Under the pieces are notes generated by a model, which was not told where the DNA came from, did not search any database, and saw only the letters and a program-made list of their open reading frames with translations. From NCBI GenBank assembly GCA_902630715.1, contig CACOVO010000005.1, positions 1 to 64,000 on the forward strand: a stretch of DNA of 64,000 bases, read 5' to 3'. Position numbers and translations under genes: made by a program. This document shows, one piece after another, positions 17,987 to 26,938 of the stretch (positions are counted from its first letter, which is position 1; each line of letters begins with the position of its first letter). Source of the DNA: an uncultured SAR86 cluster bacterium. Lineage in GTDB: Bacteria > Pseudomonadota > Gammaproteobacteria > Magnimaribacterales > Magnimaribacteraceae.

Positions 17987-19104
17987 GCTCAACGAAAACC
18001 GAGCAAAGAGCCTGCTTTGTACTTCCCACTTTTAACGAAGAAGGCAATATTGAGAATGTTATTAAAAAAATATTTGAATCAGAAGATGAGCAGAGTTCGT
18101 ATGATTTTTCAATATTAGTGGTTGATGATAATTCTTTGGATGATACACAAAGCATTGTTAAGCGCCTTATAAAATCAAATAATAAGATTCACTTAATAAC
18201 GGGAGAGAAAAAGGGTCTAGGAGAGGCTTACAAGAGAGGTTTTAAATATGCTATTGATGAATTAAACACAGACTTGATTTTCCAAATGGATTCCGATGGG
18301 CAGCATGATCCCAACATCATACCGAATTTTTTAAAAGTGATAGATGAGGGAAAGGATGTTGTAATTGGATCTAGATTCACCGAAGGTGGATCAACACCCG
18401 ACTTTTCTTTTTCTAGGCTGCTGATTAGCAGGATTGGTAATCTCCTGGTTAGGTATGTAGGCGGCATTACTCATGTTAAGGACTGTACCTCTGGTTACAG
18501 AGCAATCAATGTATCTTATTTAAAGGAAGTTGATTTTAGTTATTTGTCTACGAAAGGCTATAGCTTTCAATCTTCTTTGATATGCGATCTTGCATGGAGA
18601 GGTGCAGAGATTTCAGAAATTCCTATCGTATTCAGTTCACGTGAATCTGGTGATTCAAAACTCTCTTTAAGAGATCAAATTGAATTTTTACTAAACATCC
18701 CAAAACTTGGTTTTCGGAATTTGAAAGACTTTATTAAATATTCCTTAGTAGGATTCTCCGGAGTCATTGTAAATCTTGGTCTCTATACATTTTTAACTAG
18801 AATTTATAATTTTTCTGAACTAATAGCCCCAATTATTTCCATCGAAACAGCCTTAATATCAAATTTTATCTTGAATAATTTTTGGACCTTTGAAAGGAGG
18901 TCAACTCAAAGCAGAATCCGAGTAAAATTTCTTAAGTTTCATTTGGTAAGTGGTCTTGCTGCAGTTATAAATTATGTCGTCTTCTTGTCGCTATTCGTAA
19001 CTTTTGGGGTTCATGATATTTTTGCTAACTTAATAGGTATAGTATTTGCGGCAATTGCGAATTATCTTATTAACTCTAATTGGACCTGGAAGGAAAATAC
19101 ATGA
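17977..19104 (+). CDS. Polyprenyl-phosphate mannose synthase (DPM1-like GT2) fused to GtrA domain
   Basis: 375 residues. The first 240 form a GT2 domain close to dolichol-phosphate mannosyltransferases: VLPTFNEEGNI, VVDDNSLDDT, the metal site D105-S-D107 in QMDSDGQHDP and a GSRFTEGG segment. From about residue 245 a four-helix GtrA domain follows, ending near W-T-W. GtrA proteins are thought to help polyprenyl-linked sugars cross the inner membrane. The product could supply the mannosyl donor for the PMT gene, which overlaps its start by ten bases. It overlaps the next gene in an ATGA arrangement. Sugar identity is inferred. Confidence 0.85.
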   Translation: MDISSTKTEQRACFVLPTFNEEGNIENVIKKIFESEDEQSSYDFSILVVDDNSLDDTQSIVKRLIKSNNKIHLITGEKKGLGEAYKRGFKYAIDELNTDLIFQMDSDGQHDPNIIPNFLKVIDEGKDVVIGSRFTEGGSTPDFSFSRLLISRIGNLLVRYVGGITHVKDCTSGYRAINVSYLKEVDFSYLSTKGYSFQSSLICDLAWRGAEISEIPIVFSSRESGDSKLSLRDQIEFLLNIPKLGFRNLKDFIKYSLVGFSGVIVNLGLYTFLTRIYNFSELIAPIISIETALISNFILNNFWTFERRSTQSRIRVKFLKFHLVSGLAAVINYVVFLSLFVTFGVHDIFANLIGIVFAAIANYLINSNWTWKENT

Positions 19105-19829
19105 GAATTTATAAATTTTTATTAGTTTATATTTTTGGCACACTTATTTCGTGCAGCGAAATTAAAGAGCCATCTTTGAAAAACTTTGTTATCCAAGATG
19201 ATGTTTTCAAATCTGGAATTTCTCTAATTGACCTTCCATATGGTTTGCATGATCTAGAAGATACTTCTCTGGACCAAAGCACTCTAATAGTTGGAGTACA
19301 TGGAAGTAATAGTAGAGGATATGAATGGGTATATCCTTTATTAACTCTCGATGAGGAAACTAATCTAGTTTCCTTCTTCCGCTGGGATGATAATAATTGT
19401 CACGGTTCATCGTCGTCTTTTTTACTTGAGACGATTAAAAGGAAATTAGTTGAATCTCCGAAGATTCAAAAAGTTGTCATTTATGGTCATAGTTACGGCG
19501 GAATATTGGTGGCCTCCCTTTTGGAAGAATGGAATTTACAAATTCCTCTTTTAGCAAATGCAATAGCAGCTCCGCTCAAGGGTATGGACCAACTTTCGGA
19601 GGCCTGTGATTACAAACCTCTTGCTTCTGTAAAAACTGGGACAAGACTACATCAATGGAGGACAATTAAGAATCTGGATGGAGCTTTTAAGGATCTGGAT
19701 TACGATCCACAAAATGCAGAAATAATGGGAAGCCAAGTAACCAGATTACCAAAAACATACAAAGGTAAGAAATTAGGACATAATTGGTCTATCAGCTGGG
19801 TGGCAGACGAAATTTCCAACACAAAGTAG
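19101..19829 (+). CDS. Lipoprotein alpha/beta hydrolase
   Basis: 242 residues. ATG 19101 overlaps the previous stop (ATGA) and starts a short signal with lipobox LISC (Cys18), so the product should be a membrane-bound lipoprotein facing the periplasm. The hydrolase core has GVHGSNSRGYEW and the nucleophile elbow GHSYGG (Ser131). A late GHNWS His can complete the triad. Such proteins may be lipases or esterases. Coupling to the two glycosyltransferase-type genes suggests a cell-envelope role, which is inference only. Confidence 0.7.
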   Translation: MRIYKFLLVYIFGTLISCSEIKEPSLKNFVIQDDVFKSGISLIDLPYGLHDLEDTSLDQSTLIVGVHGSNSRGYEWVYPLLTLDEETNLVSFFRWDDNNCHGSSSSFLLETIKRKLVESPKIQKVVIYGHSYGGILVASLLEEWNLQIPLLANAIAAPLKGMDQLSEACDYKPLASVKTGTRLHQWRTIKNLDGAFKDLDYDPQNAEIMGSQVTRLPKTYKGKKLGHNWSISWVADEISNTK

Positions 19830-19847
19830 CCTTTTTCAAAAGCAAAT

Positions 19848-21074
19848 ATGAAAGCAATAGAGAATTTTTTTCAAAAAAAAGATATCAATTACGGCTGGGT
19901 AATGGTTTTAGTTGTCTTTGTATTGAGTGGCCTTGCATTCGGATCAATGGCTTCAATTTCAGTATTTTTGAAGCCAGTTTCTTTAGAGTTTGGATGGTCA
20001 AGAGGTCAAACATCATTCGCATATACTATTGCGTCGCTCGCGTCAGCAGTCTTCGGTGTTTTTTGGGGTCAAGTTGCAGATAAATATGGAACCAGATGGT
20101 TTGGTTTTGTAGGTGCCATTAGCATGAGTTTAGTTTTATTCGCATTAAGCAGTTTTAATTCAATAGCTCAGTTTTATGTTTTATATTTTTTGTTTGGAGC
20201 GATGGGAAGCGCTTTATTATTTTCTCCATTATATGCAAATGTAGGTTTTTGGTTTAGAGAAAATCCTGGTCTTGCTCTCGGTTTAGCAGCTTCAGGCGGT
20301 GCAATCGGTCAGGCTTTTATACCCCACCTTAGTGGAATACTAATTGAGAGCTCAGGATGGAAATTGGCTTATGTAAACCTAGCGATCATTTATATTTTAA
20401 TTTCTTTACCCATTGCTTTTCTTATCAAGGAGTCACCTTGGAGGATCAATGCAAGGAATCAAGAAGAACAAGAAGAAAGAAACTTTCCTTTATCTGAAAA
20501 ACAGGTAGTAGCTTGGATCAGTATTGCGGTCATTTTTTGTTGTGTTTGTATGTCGATTCCAATAATGCATCTGGTTCCCATGCTTACCGATAAAGGATTC
20601 TCTCTTGAGTTCGCAACCTCTGTATTGATGATACTGATGATTTGTGGAGCCTTTGGTAGGATTCTTGGTGGAATGTTAGGAGATTACATTGGGGCCTTGC
20701 CAGCATATATAATAATGTCATTGGGTCAGACAATCTTTGTAGTCTGGTTTCCCCATTTAATTTCTCCCTCTATTGTTTATGTTATGGCGGCATTATTTGG
20801 ATTTACTTATTCAGGAGTAATGTCGAGCATATTAGTTTGTACGCGTATGATGGTATCTGCAAAGTTTGGAGCACGAGCAATGAGTTTAACCTCATTCTTT
20901 GGTTGGATAGGAATGGGTTTAGGTGGATTTTTGGGAGGTTACTTTTTTGATATCTATGGCGATTACAATTGGGCTTTCACTTTTGCTGGATTATCAGGAA
21001 TCATTAATCTTTTTATTCTTTCATTATTTTTTATGAATATAAGAAAGAGACAAAAATTATTAGTGAGCTCTTAG
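19848..21074 (+). CDS. Major facilitator superfamily transporter, monocarboxylate/oxalate-formate-like
   Basis: 408 residues with twelve predicted helices. The N-terminal region YGWVMVLVVF and the EFGWSRGQTSFAYT segment are typical of the MCT/OFA group of MFS carriers, and the loop 2-3 motif (GQVADKYGTRW) follows. These carriers move monocarboxylates, formate/oxalate or related organic acids across the inner membrane. Substrate not determined. The gene is 18 bases after the lipoprotein hydrolase and six bases before rlmN. Confidence 0.8.
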   Translation: MKAIENFFQKKDINYGWVMVLVVFVLSGLAFGSMASISVFLKPVSLEFGWSRGQTSFAYTIASLASAVFGVFWGQVADKYGTRWFGFVGAISMSLVLFALSSFNSIAQFYVLYFLFGAMGSALLFSPLYANVGFWFRENPGLALGLAASGGAIGQAFIPHLSGILIESSGWKLAYVNLAIIYILISLPIAFLIKESPWRINARNQEEQEERNFPLSEKQVVAWISIAVIFCCVCMSIPIMHLVPMLTDKGFSLEFATSVLMILMICGAFGRILGGMLGDYIGALPAYIIMSLGQTIFVVWFPHLISPSIVYVMAALFGFTYSGVMSSILVCTRMMVSAKFGARAMSLTSFFGWIGMGLGGFLGGYFFDIYGDYNWAFTFAGLSGIINLFILSLFFMNIRKRQKLLVSS

Positions 21075-21080
21075 CGCTTC

Positions 21081-22199
21081 ATGACTTTCTATTCAGCTGA
21101 AAAAATAAATCTTATGGGCTTAAATAAAGCAGCCTTAGAGGAGTTCTGCATATCTCTTGGAGAAAAACCTTATAGAGCAATACAAATAATAAAATGGATT
21201 CATCAAAGAGGTGTTTCTGACATATCTAATATGACAGATCTTTCTAAAGATTTTAGGATCAAACTCAGTGAAGTTTCTGAAATAAAAGTTCCAGAGGTCT
21301 CTGAGGAAAAAATTTCTCAAGATGGAACAAGAAAATGGTTGCTAAAGATTGGTGAAAAAGATCTTGTTGAAATGGTTTTAATACCTGAAGGTAATCGATC
21401 TACATTATGTGTTTCTTCCCAGGCGGGTTGCGCAGTAGATTGCAGTTTTTGCGCGACAGGTAAACAAGGGTTTTCAAGAAACTTAGAGCTCTCTGAGATA
21501 ATTGGTCAGGTTTGGATCGCTGCAAACTCTTTTGGATTACCTAGAGAACCTAATTCAAAAAATATTACCAATGTTGTGATGATGGGAATGGGAGAACCGC
21601 TATTAAATTTTGAACCTGTTGTAGAGGCAATGAACCTCATGACTGACGACAATGCGTATGGACTTTCAAAAAGAAAAGTCACTTTGAGCACATCTGGGAT
21701 AGTTCCAAAAATTGACGAGCTGAGCAAAGTTACTGATATTTCATTAACAATTTCTTTGCATGCGCCAAACAATGAACTTAGAGATCAACTGGTTCCTATT
21801 AATAAGAAATATCCCATCGAGCAACTTCTGGATTCTGTTAAGAGATATGTCGACTCTTGCAATGACAAGAGAGTGACAACCATAGAGTATATTTTAATTG
21901 ATGGAATAAACGATCAGCTTGAGCATGCAAGAGAGCTAAGCGAAGTTTTAGAGAAATTGCCAAGCAAGATAAATTTAATACCTTTTAACGCTTTTGAGGG
22001 ATCGAACTATCTTAAGCCTTCAGGAAATAGAGTAAAAAGATTTCAAAAATATTTACAAGACAAAGGTTATGTCACGACAATAAGATCCACAAGAGGTGAT
22101 GACATAATGGCCGCATGCGGTCAGCTTGTGGGCCAGGTTAATGACAGAACAAGACGTAAAGAGAGATTTAAGAACCAGATAAAAACCAAGGCAATATAG
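21081..22199 (+). CDS. rlmN: 23S rRNA A2503 / tRNA A37 C2-methyltransferase
   Basis: 372 residues, full length. This radical-SAM enzyme methylates C2 of A2503 in 23S rRNA and of A37 in some tRNAs. The cluster Cys residues are C117, C121 and C124 (CAVDCSFC), and the methyl-carrying Cys is C346 near the end (MAACGQL). Other family motifs such as MGMGEPLLN and STSGIVP are present. In most Gammaproteobacteria rlmN lies next to ndk and pilus or isoprenoid genes; here it is inside a run of transporter, glycosyltransferase and monooxygenase genes. Its stop overlaps the next start by one base. Confidence 0.95.
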   Translation: MTFYSAEKINLMGLNKAALEEFCISLGEKPYRAIQIIKWIHQRGVSDISNMTDLSKDFRIKLSEVSEIKVPEVSEEKISQDGTRKWLLKIGEKDLVEMVLIPEGNRSTLCVSSQAGCAVDCSFCATGKQGFSRNLELSEIIGQVWIAANSFGLPREPNSKNITNVVMMGMGEPLLNFEPVVEAMNLMTDDNAYGLSKRKVTLSTSGIVPKIDELSKVTDISLTISLHAPNNELRDQLVPINKKYPIEQLLDSVKRYVDSCNDKRVTTIEYILIDGINDQLEHARELSEVLEKLPSKINLIPFNAFEGSNYLKPSGNRVKRFQKYLQDKGYVTTIRSTRGDDIMAACGQLVGQVNDRTRRKERFKNQIKTKAI

Positions 22200-23344
22200 T
22201 GTTGAAACGTGTAGCAATAATTGGTGCAGGGATATCTGGTCTTACTGTGGGATATGCTCTAACAAAAAAAGGCATACAGGTTGATATATTTGAACGATCT
22301 CAGTCTATTGATGAATTTGGTGCAGGAATTACTTTATCAAAAAATGCCACATCGCTGTTGGATGACATTGGTCTTTTAGGATCAATTGCTGCAAAAGGCT
22401 ACAGACCTTTGGGCTCTTATATTAGAGATTTCAAGACTACAAAAGTAATAAGCTCGATGAAGCTTGATAAAAATTTTATTACTATTGATAGAAGAAACCT
22501 TGTTGAGGAGTTGTTTAAGAGATCACAAGAATTAGGCTGCAATATTCTTCTGAATAACACCATTGAATCAATAGATGCTTCGAAAGGTATTGTGAATTCC
22601 TCCTCTAATAGTCATGCAAAATACGATTTGATCCTTATCTGCGATGGAATAAATTCTATTTTTAGACAGTCTTTATTTGGAGGACAGAAGCCAAAATTTG
22701 CTGGCTACGTGGCATGGAGGGGAATGACAACTAAAGAGGCTCTGCCACTATATGAAGGAAGTTTGAAGGCAAACATTTATTATGGTCCAGGTGCACATTT
22801 CGTGCATTATCCTACCGGCCTTGATGACAAGATTAATTTTTTAATGATAGAAAGAAGCTCAATATGGACGGAAGAATCATGGAAATTAGAAGGAGATAAG
22901 TCAGACTTTCTTAACCGTTTTGAAGGATGGAATAAAGATATAGTTTCAATGCTTAATTCTGCTGACAAGATTTACAAATGGGGAATATTTGAGAGGTCTT
23001 TACCAAAAAAGATGTTTAGCGAAAAATGTGTATTACTTGGTGATGCGGCTCATCCGATGGTTCCATTTTTAGGACAAGGAGGATGCATGGCAGTAGAAGA
23101 TGCTTATTGCCTAAGTTCACTTATAAACGTAACAAAGGATACTCATAAGGCCCTTACTAAATATGATCAGCTCAGAAATGCAAGGTGCAAGTGGATACAG
23201 AGGCGTTCAAGACTACAAGGAATTTTTAATCATGTATCAAGCCCTTTGATAGTCCCTATAAGAAATATTTTGGCAAAATTCACCATGAAGTTCAGTGTAG
23301 AAAAATTACACTCTTATGACTTAATTACTGAATTAAGATCCTAA
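22199..23344 (+). CDS. FAD-dependent aromatic-ring monooxygenase-like protein
   Basis: 381 residues in the PHBH/UbiH group A flavoprotein family. N-terminal FAD Rossmann motif GAGISGLTVGYAL, a middle region with ICDGINS, and the FAD ribose motif GDAAHPMVPFLGQGG are all present. The family hydroxylates aromatic or quinone precursors with NAD(P)H and oxygen; salicylate-hydroxylase-like and ubiquinone enzymes look alike here. The start is GTG at 22199, sharing a base with the rlmN stop. No partner ubi genes are in this window, so ubiquinone synthesis is only a possibility. Confidence 0.8.
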   Translation: MLKRVAIIGAGISGLTVGYALTKKGIQVDIFERSQSIDEFGAGITLSKNATSLLDDIGLLGSIAAKGYRPLGSYIRDFKTTKVISSMKLDKNFITIDRRNLVEELFKRSQELGCNILLNNTIESIDASKGIVNSSSNSHAKYDLILICDGINSIFRQSLFGGQKPKFAGYVAWRGMTTKEALPLYEGSLKANIYYGPGAHFVHYPTGLDDKINFLMIERSSIWTEESWKLEGDKSDFLNRFEGWNKDIVSMLNSADKIYKWGIFERSLPKKMFSEKCVLLGDAAHPMVPFLGQGGCMAVEDAYCLSSLINVTKDTHKALTKYDQLRNARCKWIQRRSRLQGIFNHVSSPLIVPIRNILAKFTMKFSVEKLHSYDLITELRS

Positions 23345-23496
23345 CCTTACCGTGCATGAGGTTGCCACAAAAGAAGTGAATATATAATCTTACTGAATAA
23401 TAATTAAGAGAGAAAATACAGAGCGCTAATAGACAGTTTTTATTTTCAGTGGTGGTAAATAAATTTTGTTTAAACGACGGAATGTAGAATTTAGAT

Positions 23497-24867
23497 TTGT
23501 CAAAAATATTGCCTAAGGTCTCTTTAGGGACAACTATCGCATATGGATTACCCGGTATGGGCGCGGGATATATGTATCTTCTGATGGCATTGTATGTAAT
23601 GAAATTTTCTACAGATGTTTTGCTTATTGCTCCGGCCGTCATGGGTGTGATATTCAGTATATCTAGGATTTGGGATGCCATATCTGATCCCATTGCAGGA
23701 TATCTCAGCGACCGGACAACTTTTAAGTTTGGACGAAGAAGATCATGGATGTTGTTAAGTTTTATCCCTATATGTTTTGGCTTCTTAGCAGTTTTTTCGC
23801 CCCCGGAATCCTTAGATGGATCAGCTTTAGATCTTTGGATGATGATAGCAATCTTGAGCTTTTATTCGGCTATCACTTTGTTCAATGTGCCTCATATGGC
23901 ACTAGGTGCAGAACTTTCGGAAGACTATCACGAAAGAACAAGACTCTTCGGAGTGAGGCACATCGGATTTACTCTTGGTTCAATTCTTTCTCTTGTCTCA
24001 ATGAGCTTGCTAATAAGTGAGGAGACAAGTCCAGACGGAGATGTGAGAGACTTAGCCCGCAATTTAGCTTTACTTGCAGTTTGCATAATGACTTTGATGA
24101 TTTTTTTGGCAGTATCGAGGCTTAAAGAAAATCCTAACTTTCAAAATAGAGTAAATAAAAATCCATTCAAGGCTTTCAGAGATGTATGGATTAACCCCCA
24201 TGCCAAAATATTAATTATCGTATTATTTATTGAGAATCTTGGCGGCGCAGTAATTGGTGTTTTAACGCTTTACGTCACTCAATATATTGTAGAGGCTCCA
24301 GCATGGGCTCCAGTAATAATACTTGCATATATGCTTCCGTCAGCTTTATCAGTTCCTTTATGGATTCCATTATCTAGAAGATTTGGCAAAGTAAACTTAT
24401 GGGTTTTCAGTCTTGCTTTTACAGGGATATCTTTTGGAGGAATATTCATAATACCTTTTTTAGATTCAGTGAGTGATAGGTTGATAGTAATGTTTATTGG
24501 AGCGGCGCTCGGTGGAACAGCTGCTGGATGCGGTGGTGCCATAGGCCCTTCAGTGAAGGGGGATGTAATAGATTATGACGAATATCTCACTGGTGAAAGA
24601 AAAGAGGGTTCTTATTTCGCTGCTTTAAATTTTGTTTTTAAAAGTGCAACAGGAATTATGCTTTTAGTAACTGGATTTGTTTTACAGTTTTCTGGATTTA
24701 TTCCCAATCAACCTCAAACAATGGAAGTAAAGATTGCTTTAATTAGTCTCTATGGACTTGTTCCTTTGGTATTTTATAGCCTAGGCGCATTTCTTTTATT
24801 TAAGAAATTTACATTTGGAGAAAAAGAACACGCCAAAATAAAAGAACAAATTAAAAATAGATATTAG
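23497..24867 (+). CDS. GPH-family (MelB-like) sodium/sugar symporter
   Basis: 456 residues, twelve predicted helices. SRIWDAISDPIAGYLSDRT followed by FGRRRSWML is the classic N-terminal signature of glycoside-pentoside-hexuronide:cation symporters, with a matching central IENLGG and C-terminal VIDYDEYLTGERKEGSYF. Members bring glycosides or related solutes in with Na+ or H+. The start is a TTG at 23497 without a strong ribosome-binding site. It stands alone: 152 bases follow the monooxygenase, and the next genes are convergent. Substrate unknown. Confidence 0.85.
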   Translation: MSKILPKVSLGTTIAYGLPGMGAGYMYLLMALYVMKFSTDVLLIAPAVMGVIFSISRIWDAISDPIAGYLSDRTTFKFGRRRSWMLLSFIPICFGFLAVFSPPESLDGSALDLWMMIAILSFYSAITLFNVPHMALGAELSEDYHERTRLFGVRHIGFTLGSILSLVSMSLLISEETSPDGDVRDLARNLALLAVCIMTLMIFLAVSRLKENPNFQNRVNKNPFKAFRDVWINPHAKILIIVLFIENLGGAVIGVLTLYVTQYIVEAPAWAPVIILAYMLPSALSVPLWIPLSRRFGKVNLWVFSLAFTGISFGGIFIIPFLDSVSDRLIVMFIGAALGGTAAGCGGAIGPSVKGDVIDYDEYLTGERKEGSYFAALNFVFKSATGIMLLVTGFVLQFSGFIPNQPQTMEVKIALISLYGLVPLVFYSLGAFLLFKKFTFGEKEHAKIKEQIKNRY

Positions 24868-24880
24868 CAATGTAAGGATA

Positions 24881-24913
24881 AAAATAAAAAAACAGGACTG
24901 ATGGAGGCCATCA
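24881..24913 (-). terminator. Candidate terminator after the PhyH pair
   Basis: On the minus strand a TGATGG / CCATCA stem with a three-base loop (24899-24913) is followed six bases later by a T tract (24892-24881, one A inside). The spacing before the T run is imperfect, so this is only a candidate. Confidence 0.4.
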
Positions 24914-24951
24914 TAGCCAGTACAATAAGTGCTTAGACAATCATCCTTGAT

Positions 24952-25848
24952 TTACGGCTTTAGAATTCCTATTGATTCTCTCTTTGGATCAAAATTCGTA
25001 GGCGAGACACTAGATCCATCATGACCTCCTAAAGTTCCGTAAGGAGTGAATCCAAGAATATGCTTTTGCTTATCTGTTATCTTTTCTAAAACCTCGTCTC
25101 TAATACTGTACTGGTGATTTTCTTGGGGTTTTACCCAGGGCTGCAAAAATGCAGTAGATATATTACTTCTGACTGATCCTGATCTGTTAAGACCATTGCC
25201 ATGCCAAAGCCTTCCTTCCCATACTATTGCTGTCCCTTTAGGTGCAGTTAAGGAGACAGCCTTTTTTTGAATATCTTCTCCATTTGCAGTTTTATAATCT
25301 ATGAGTGGCCACTTATGCGAGCCCGGAATAAGACGAGTACCACCGTTTTCGGGAGAATTATCAGAAATTAAATACATAACATTCGCCATAAAGGGAAAAT
25401 CAAAAGCATGAGGCACAAGAGGCCATTGGTCTTGATGAAGAGCCATTTTCTCATTGCCACTTCCATTCATATGAGCTCCCATAGAGCACAGGCAAACTTT
25501 TGCTCCGATCATATGCTGTATAAGTGGCAAGATTTTGGGATGATCTATTAACTTCAAGAAACAATCTCCTTTGTTAATCAAATTCCAAATAAGCCTACTA
25601 ACCTTTTCTTCCTCAGAAGATTGAATTCCAAGACCCTCATCACCACGAACTTTAGAGCCTACTTTATGCTTTTCCTCCCCTAAGAATTGTTCATTTAGCC
25701 TTTCGTCCATTTCCCTGACTTCTTCATCATTCAATGCATTTGCAATTAAAGCCATACCATATTGATCCAAATGAGATTTGGCTTCTTCAATATCCTCCGT
25801 CAGAGGCGGGTAATCCAGTGTTACAAAATCTTTTTTTTCTGTATTCAT
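24952..25848 (-). CDS. Phytanoyl-CoA dioxygenase (PhyH) family oxygenase
   Basis: 298 residues. Iron ligands are visible as H138-Q-D140 (LHQDQWP) and H216 (GRLWHGNGLN), and R227 (SVRSNIS) fits the 2-oxoglutarate clamp. NGGTRLIPGSHKW is a PhyH hallmark. These enzymes hydroxylate phytanoyl-CoA, ectoine or many secondary metabolites, so the substrate cannot be fixed. The ATG overlaps the stop of the upstream PhyH paralogue by four bases (ATGA), so the two are translationally coupled and probably act on the same pathway. Confidence 0.85.
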   Translation of the reverse strand: MNTEKKDFVTLDYPPLTEDIEEAKSHLDQYGMALIANALNDEEVREMDERLNEQFLGEEKHKVGSKVRGDEGLGIQSSEEEKVSRLIWNLINKGDCFLKLIDHPKILPLIQHMIGAKVCLCSMGAHMNGSGNEKMALHQDQWPLVPHAFDFPFMANVMYLISDNSPENGGTRLIPGSHKWPLIDYKTANGEDIQKKAVSLTAPKGTAIVWEGRLWHGNGLNRSGSVRSNISTAFLQPWVKPQENHQYSIRDEVLEKITDKQKHILGFTPYGTLGGHDGSSVSPTNFDPKRESIGILKP

Positions 25849-26834
25849 TTTTTATTAGGTTTAAGTTCTTTAATTCTTTCAGGTTCGATATCTATTAAAT
25901 GATCCATAGAACTCTCAATCCTTCCGTAGGCATTCCATACTTTAAACCCTAGCCTGGATTTCAGTTTTTCAGAGCAAGAATCCCAAAGATCTCTATCCAA
26001 GCCAAGAGTTTGGTTTTCTTGTTGTCTAAACTGCGGAGAGCAAAATGTTGTAAGTACACCCAGTCTGTCTGTATTACCAGTATTTGCTCCAGTACCGTGC
26101 CAAAGCCTTCCATCGAAAACCATTAGCGTTCCTGCTTCTGCTTCAGGCTGAACAATAGGATAGGCGCTTTGATCTTCTTGATTAGGATGAGCTCCACTTA
26201 AGTGAGATCCAGCTACAACTTCAGTTGCACCGTTTGTAGATGAAAAATCAGATATCATCCACATACAGTTAGCAACTACTGGTGGAGATATTCCGAGAGA
26301 AATATCTGGTTCAATAAAAGATGTGTCGGCTTTTCTTGAAATTTCTGATGGCCTTATATAATTTTCACCTGCTTTGATAGGTTGAGGCATCCACCATTGA
26401 TCTGTATGAAGGCCCATACGAACTCCCCCCGGTTTAGCTATGTTTGCCGAATGAGTCGATAAAATAAAGTCTTTGCCCAAGATATGACCTACTAATTCGT
26501 CAACTAAAGAATGCGTAACCATGTCCCTAAAGCATTGTCCTTTATTAGCCATCATCCATAGCCTTTGATTGACACCACCATTTTCTTTAGTAAAAGAACT
26601 CTTATCTACCTTTCCCCCTTTAAATCTTATCTCTTGTTTAGCCCCTCCGTCTCTGAATGAGAGGCCTAGCTCTTCCTCAGCCTCAGCTTGTTCAAGCAAT
26701 CTTTCTCTACATATTTTTACTTCATCAGCATTTAGGGCTTCAGGTATCAGGCAATATCCATACTTGTCTATGTTGGCTTTAGCGACGGATAGATCTTTTG
26801 TCTCAGAAGGGCCGTGTTCCAGAATCATAGACAA
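25845..26834 (-). CDS. Phytanoyl-CoA dioxygenase (PhyH) family oxygenase, paralogue
   Basis: 329 residues, first gene of a two-gene PhyH unit. Iron ligands are H143-T-D145 (GLHTDQWW) and H246 (GRLWHGTGAN), with R257 as the likely 2OG-binding Arg. It keeps the NGATEVVAGSH strand and has a longer N-terminus and central insert than its neighbour. The two proteins share the same core but are clearly diverged. The divergent aldo/keto reductase starts 104 bases away. Substrate unknown. Confidence 0.85.
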   Translation of the reverse strand: MSMILEHGPSETKDLSVAKANIDKYGYCLIPEALNADEVKICRERLLEQAEAEEELGLSFRDGGAKQEIRFKGGKVDKSSFTKENGGVNQRLWMMANKGQCFRDMVTHSLVDELVGHILGKDFILSTHSANIAKPGGVRMGLHTDQWWMPQPIKAGENYIRPSEISRKADTSFIEPDISLGISPPVVANCMWMISDFSSTNGATEVVAGSHLSGAHPNQEDQSAYPIVQPEAEAGTLMVFDGRLWHGTGANTGNTDRLGVLTTFCSPQFRQQENQTLGLDRDLWDSCSEKLKSRLGFKVWNAYGRIESSMDHLIDIEPERIKELKPNKK

Positions 26835-26938
26835 AAGATATTAGCATGAAAAAATTAAATCCATCAATTCATATAGCCTTTACACTTTAAATGGTTTTTT
26901 ACTTAGAATGTAGTTCTTAAAAAGGGGAGCCTAGCAAT

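Noticed and set aside
22199-23344. Calling the flavin monooxygenase UbiH or UbiF
   Set aside because: The motifs are shared by the whole family, and no ubiquinone genes are adjacent.
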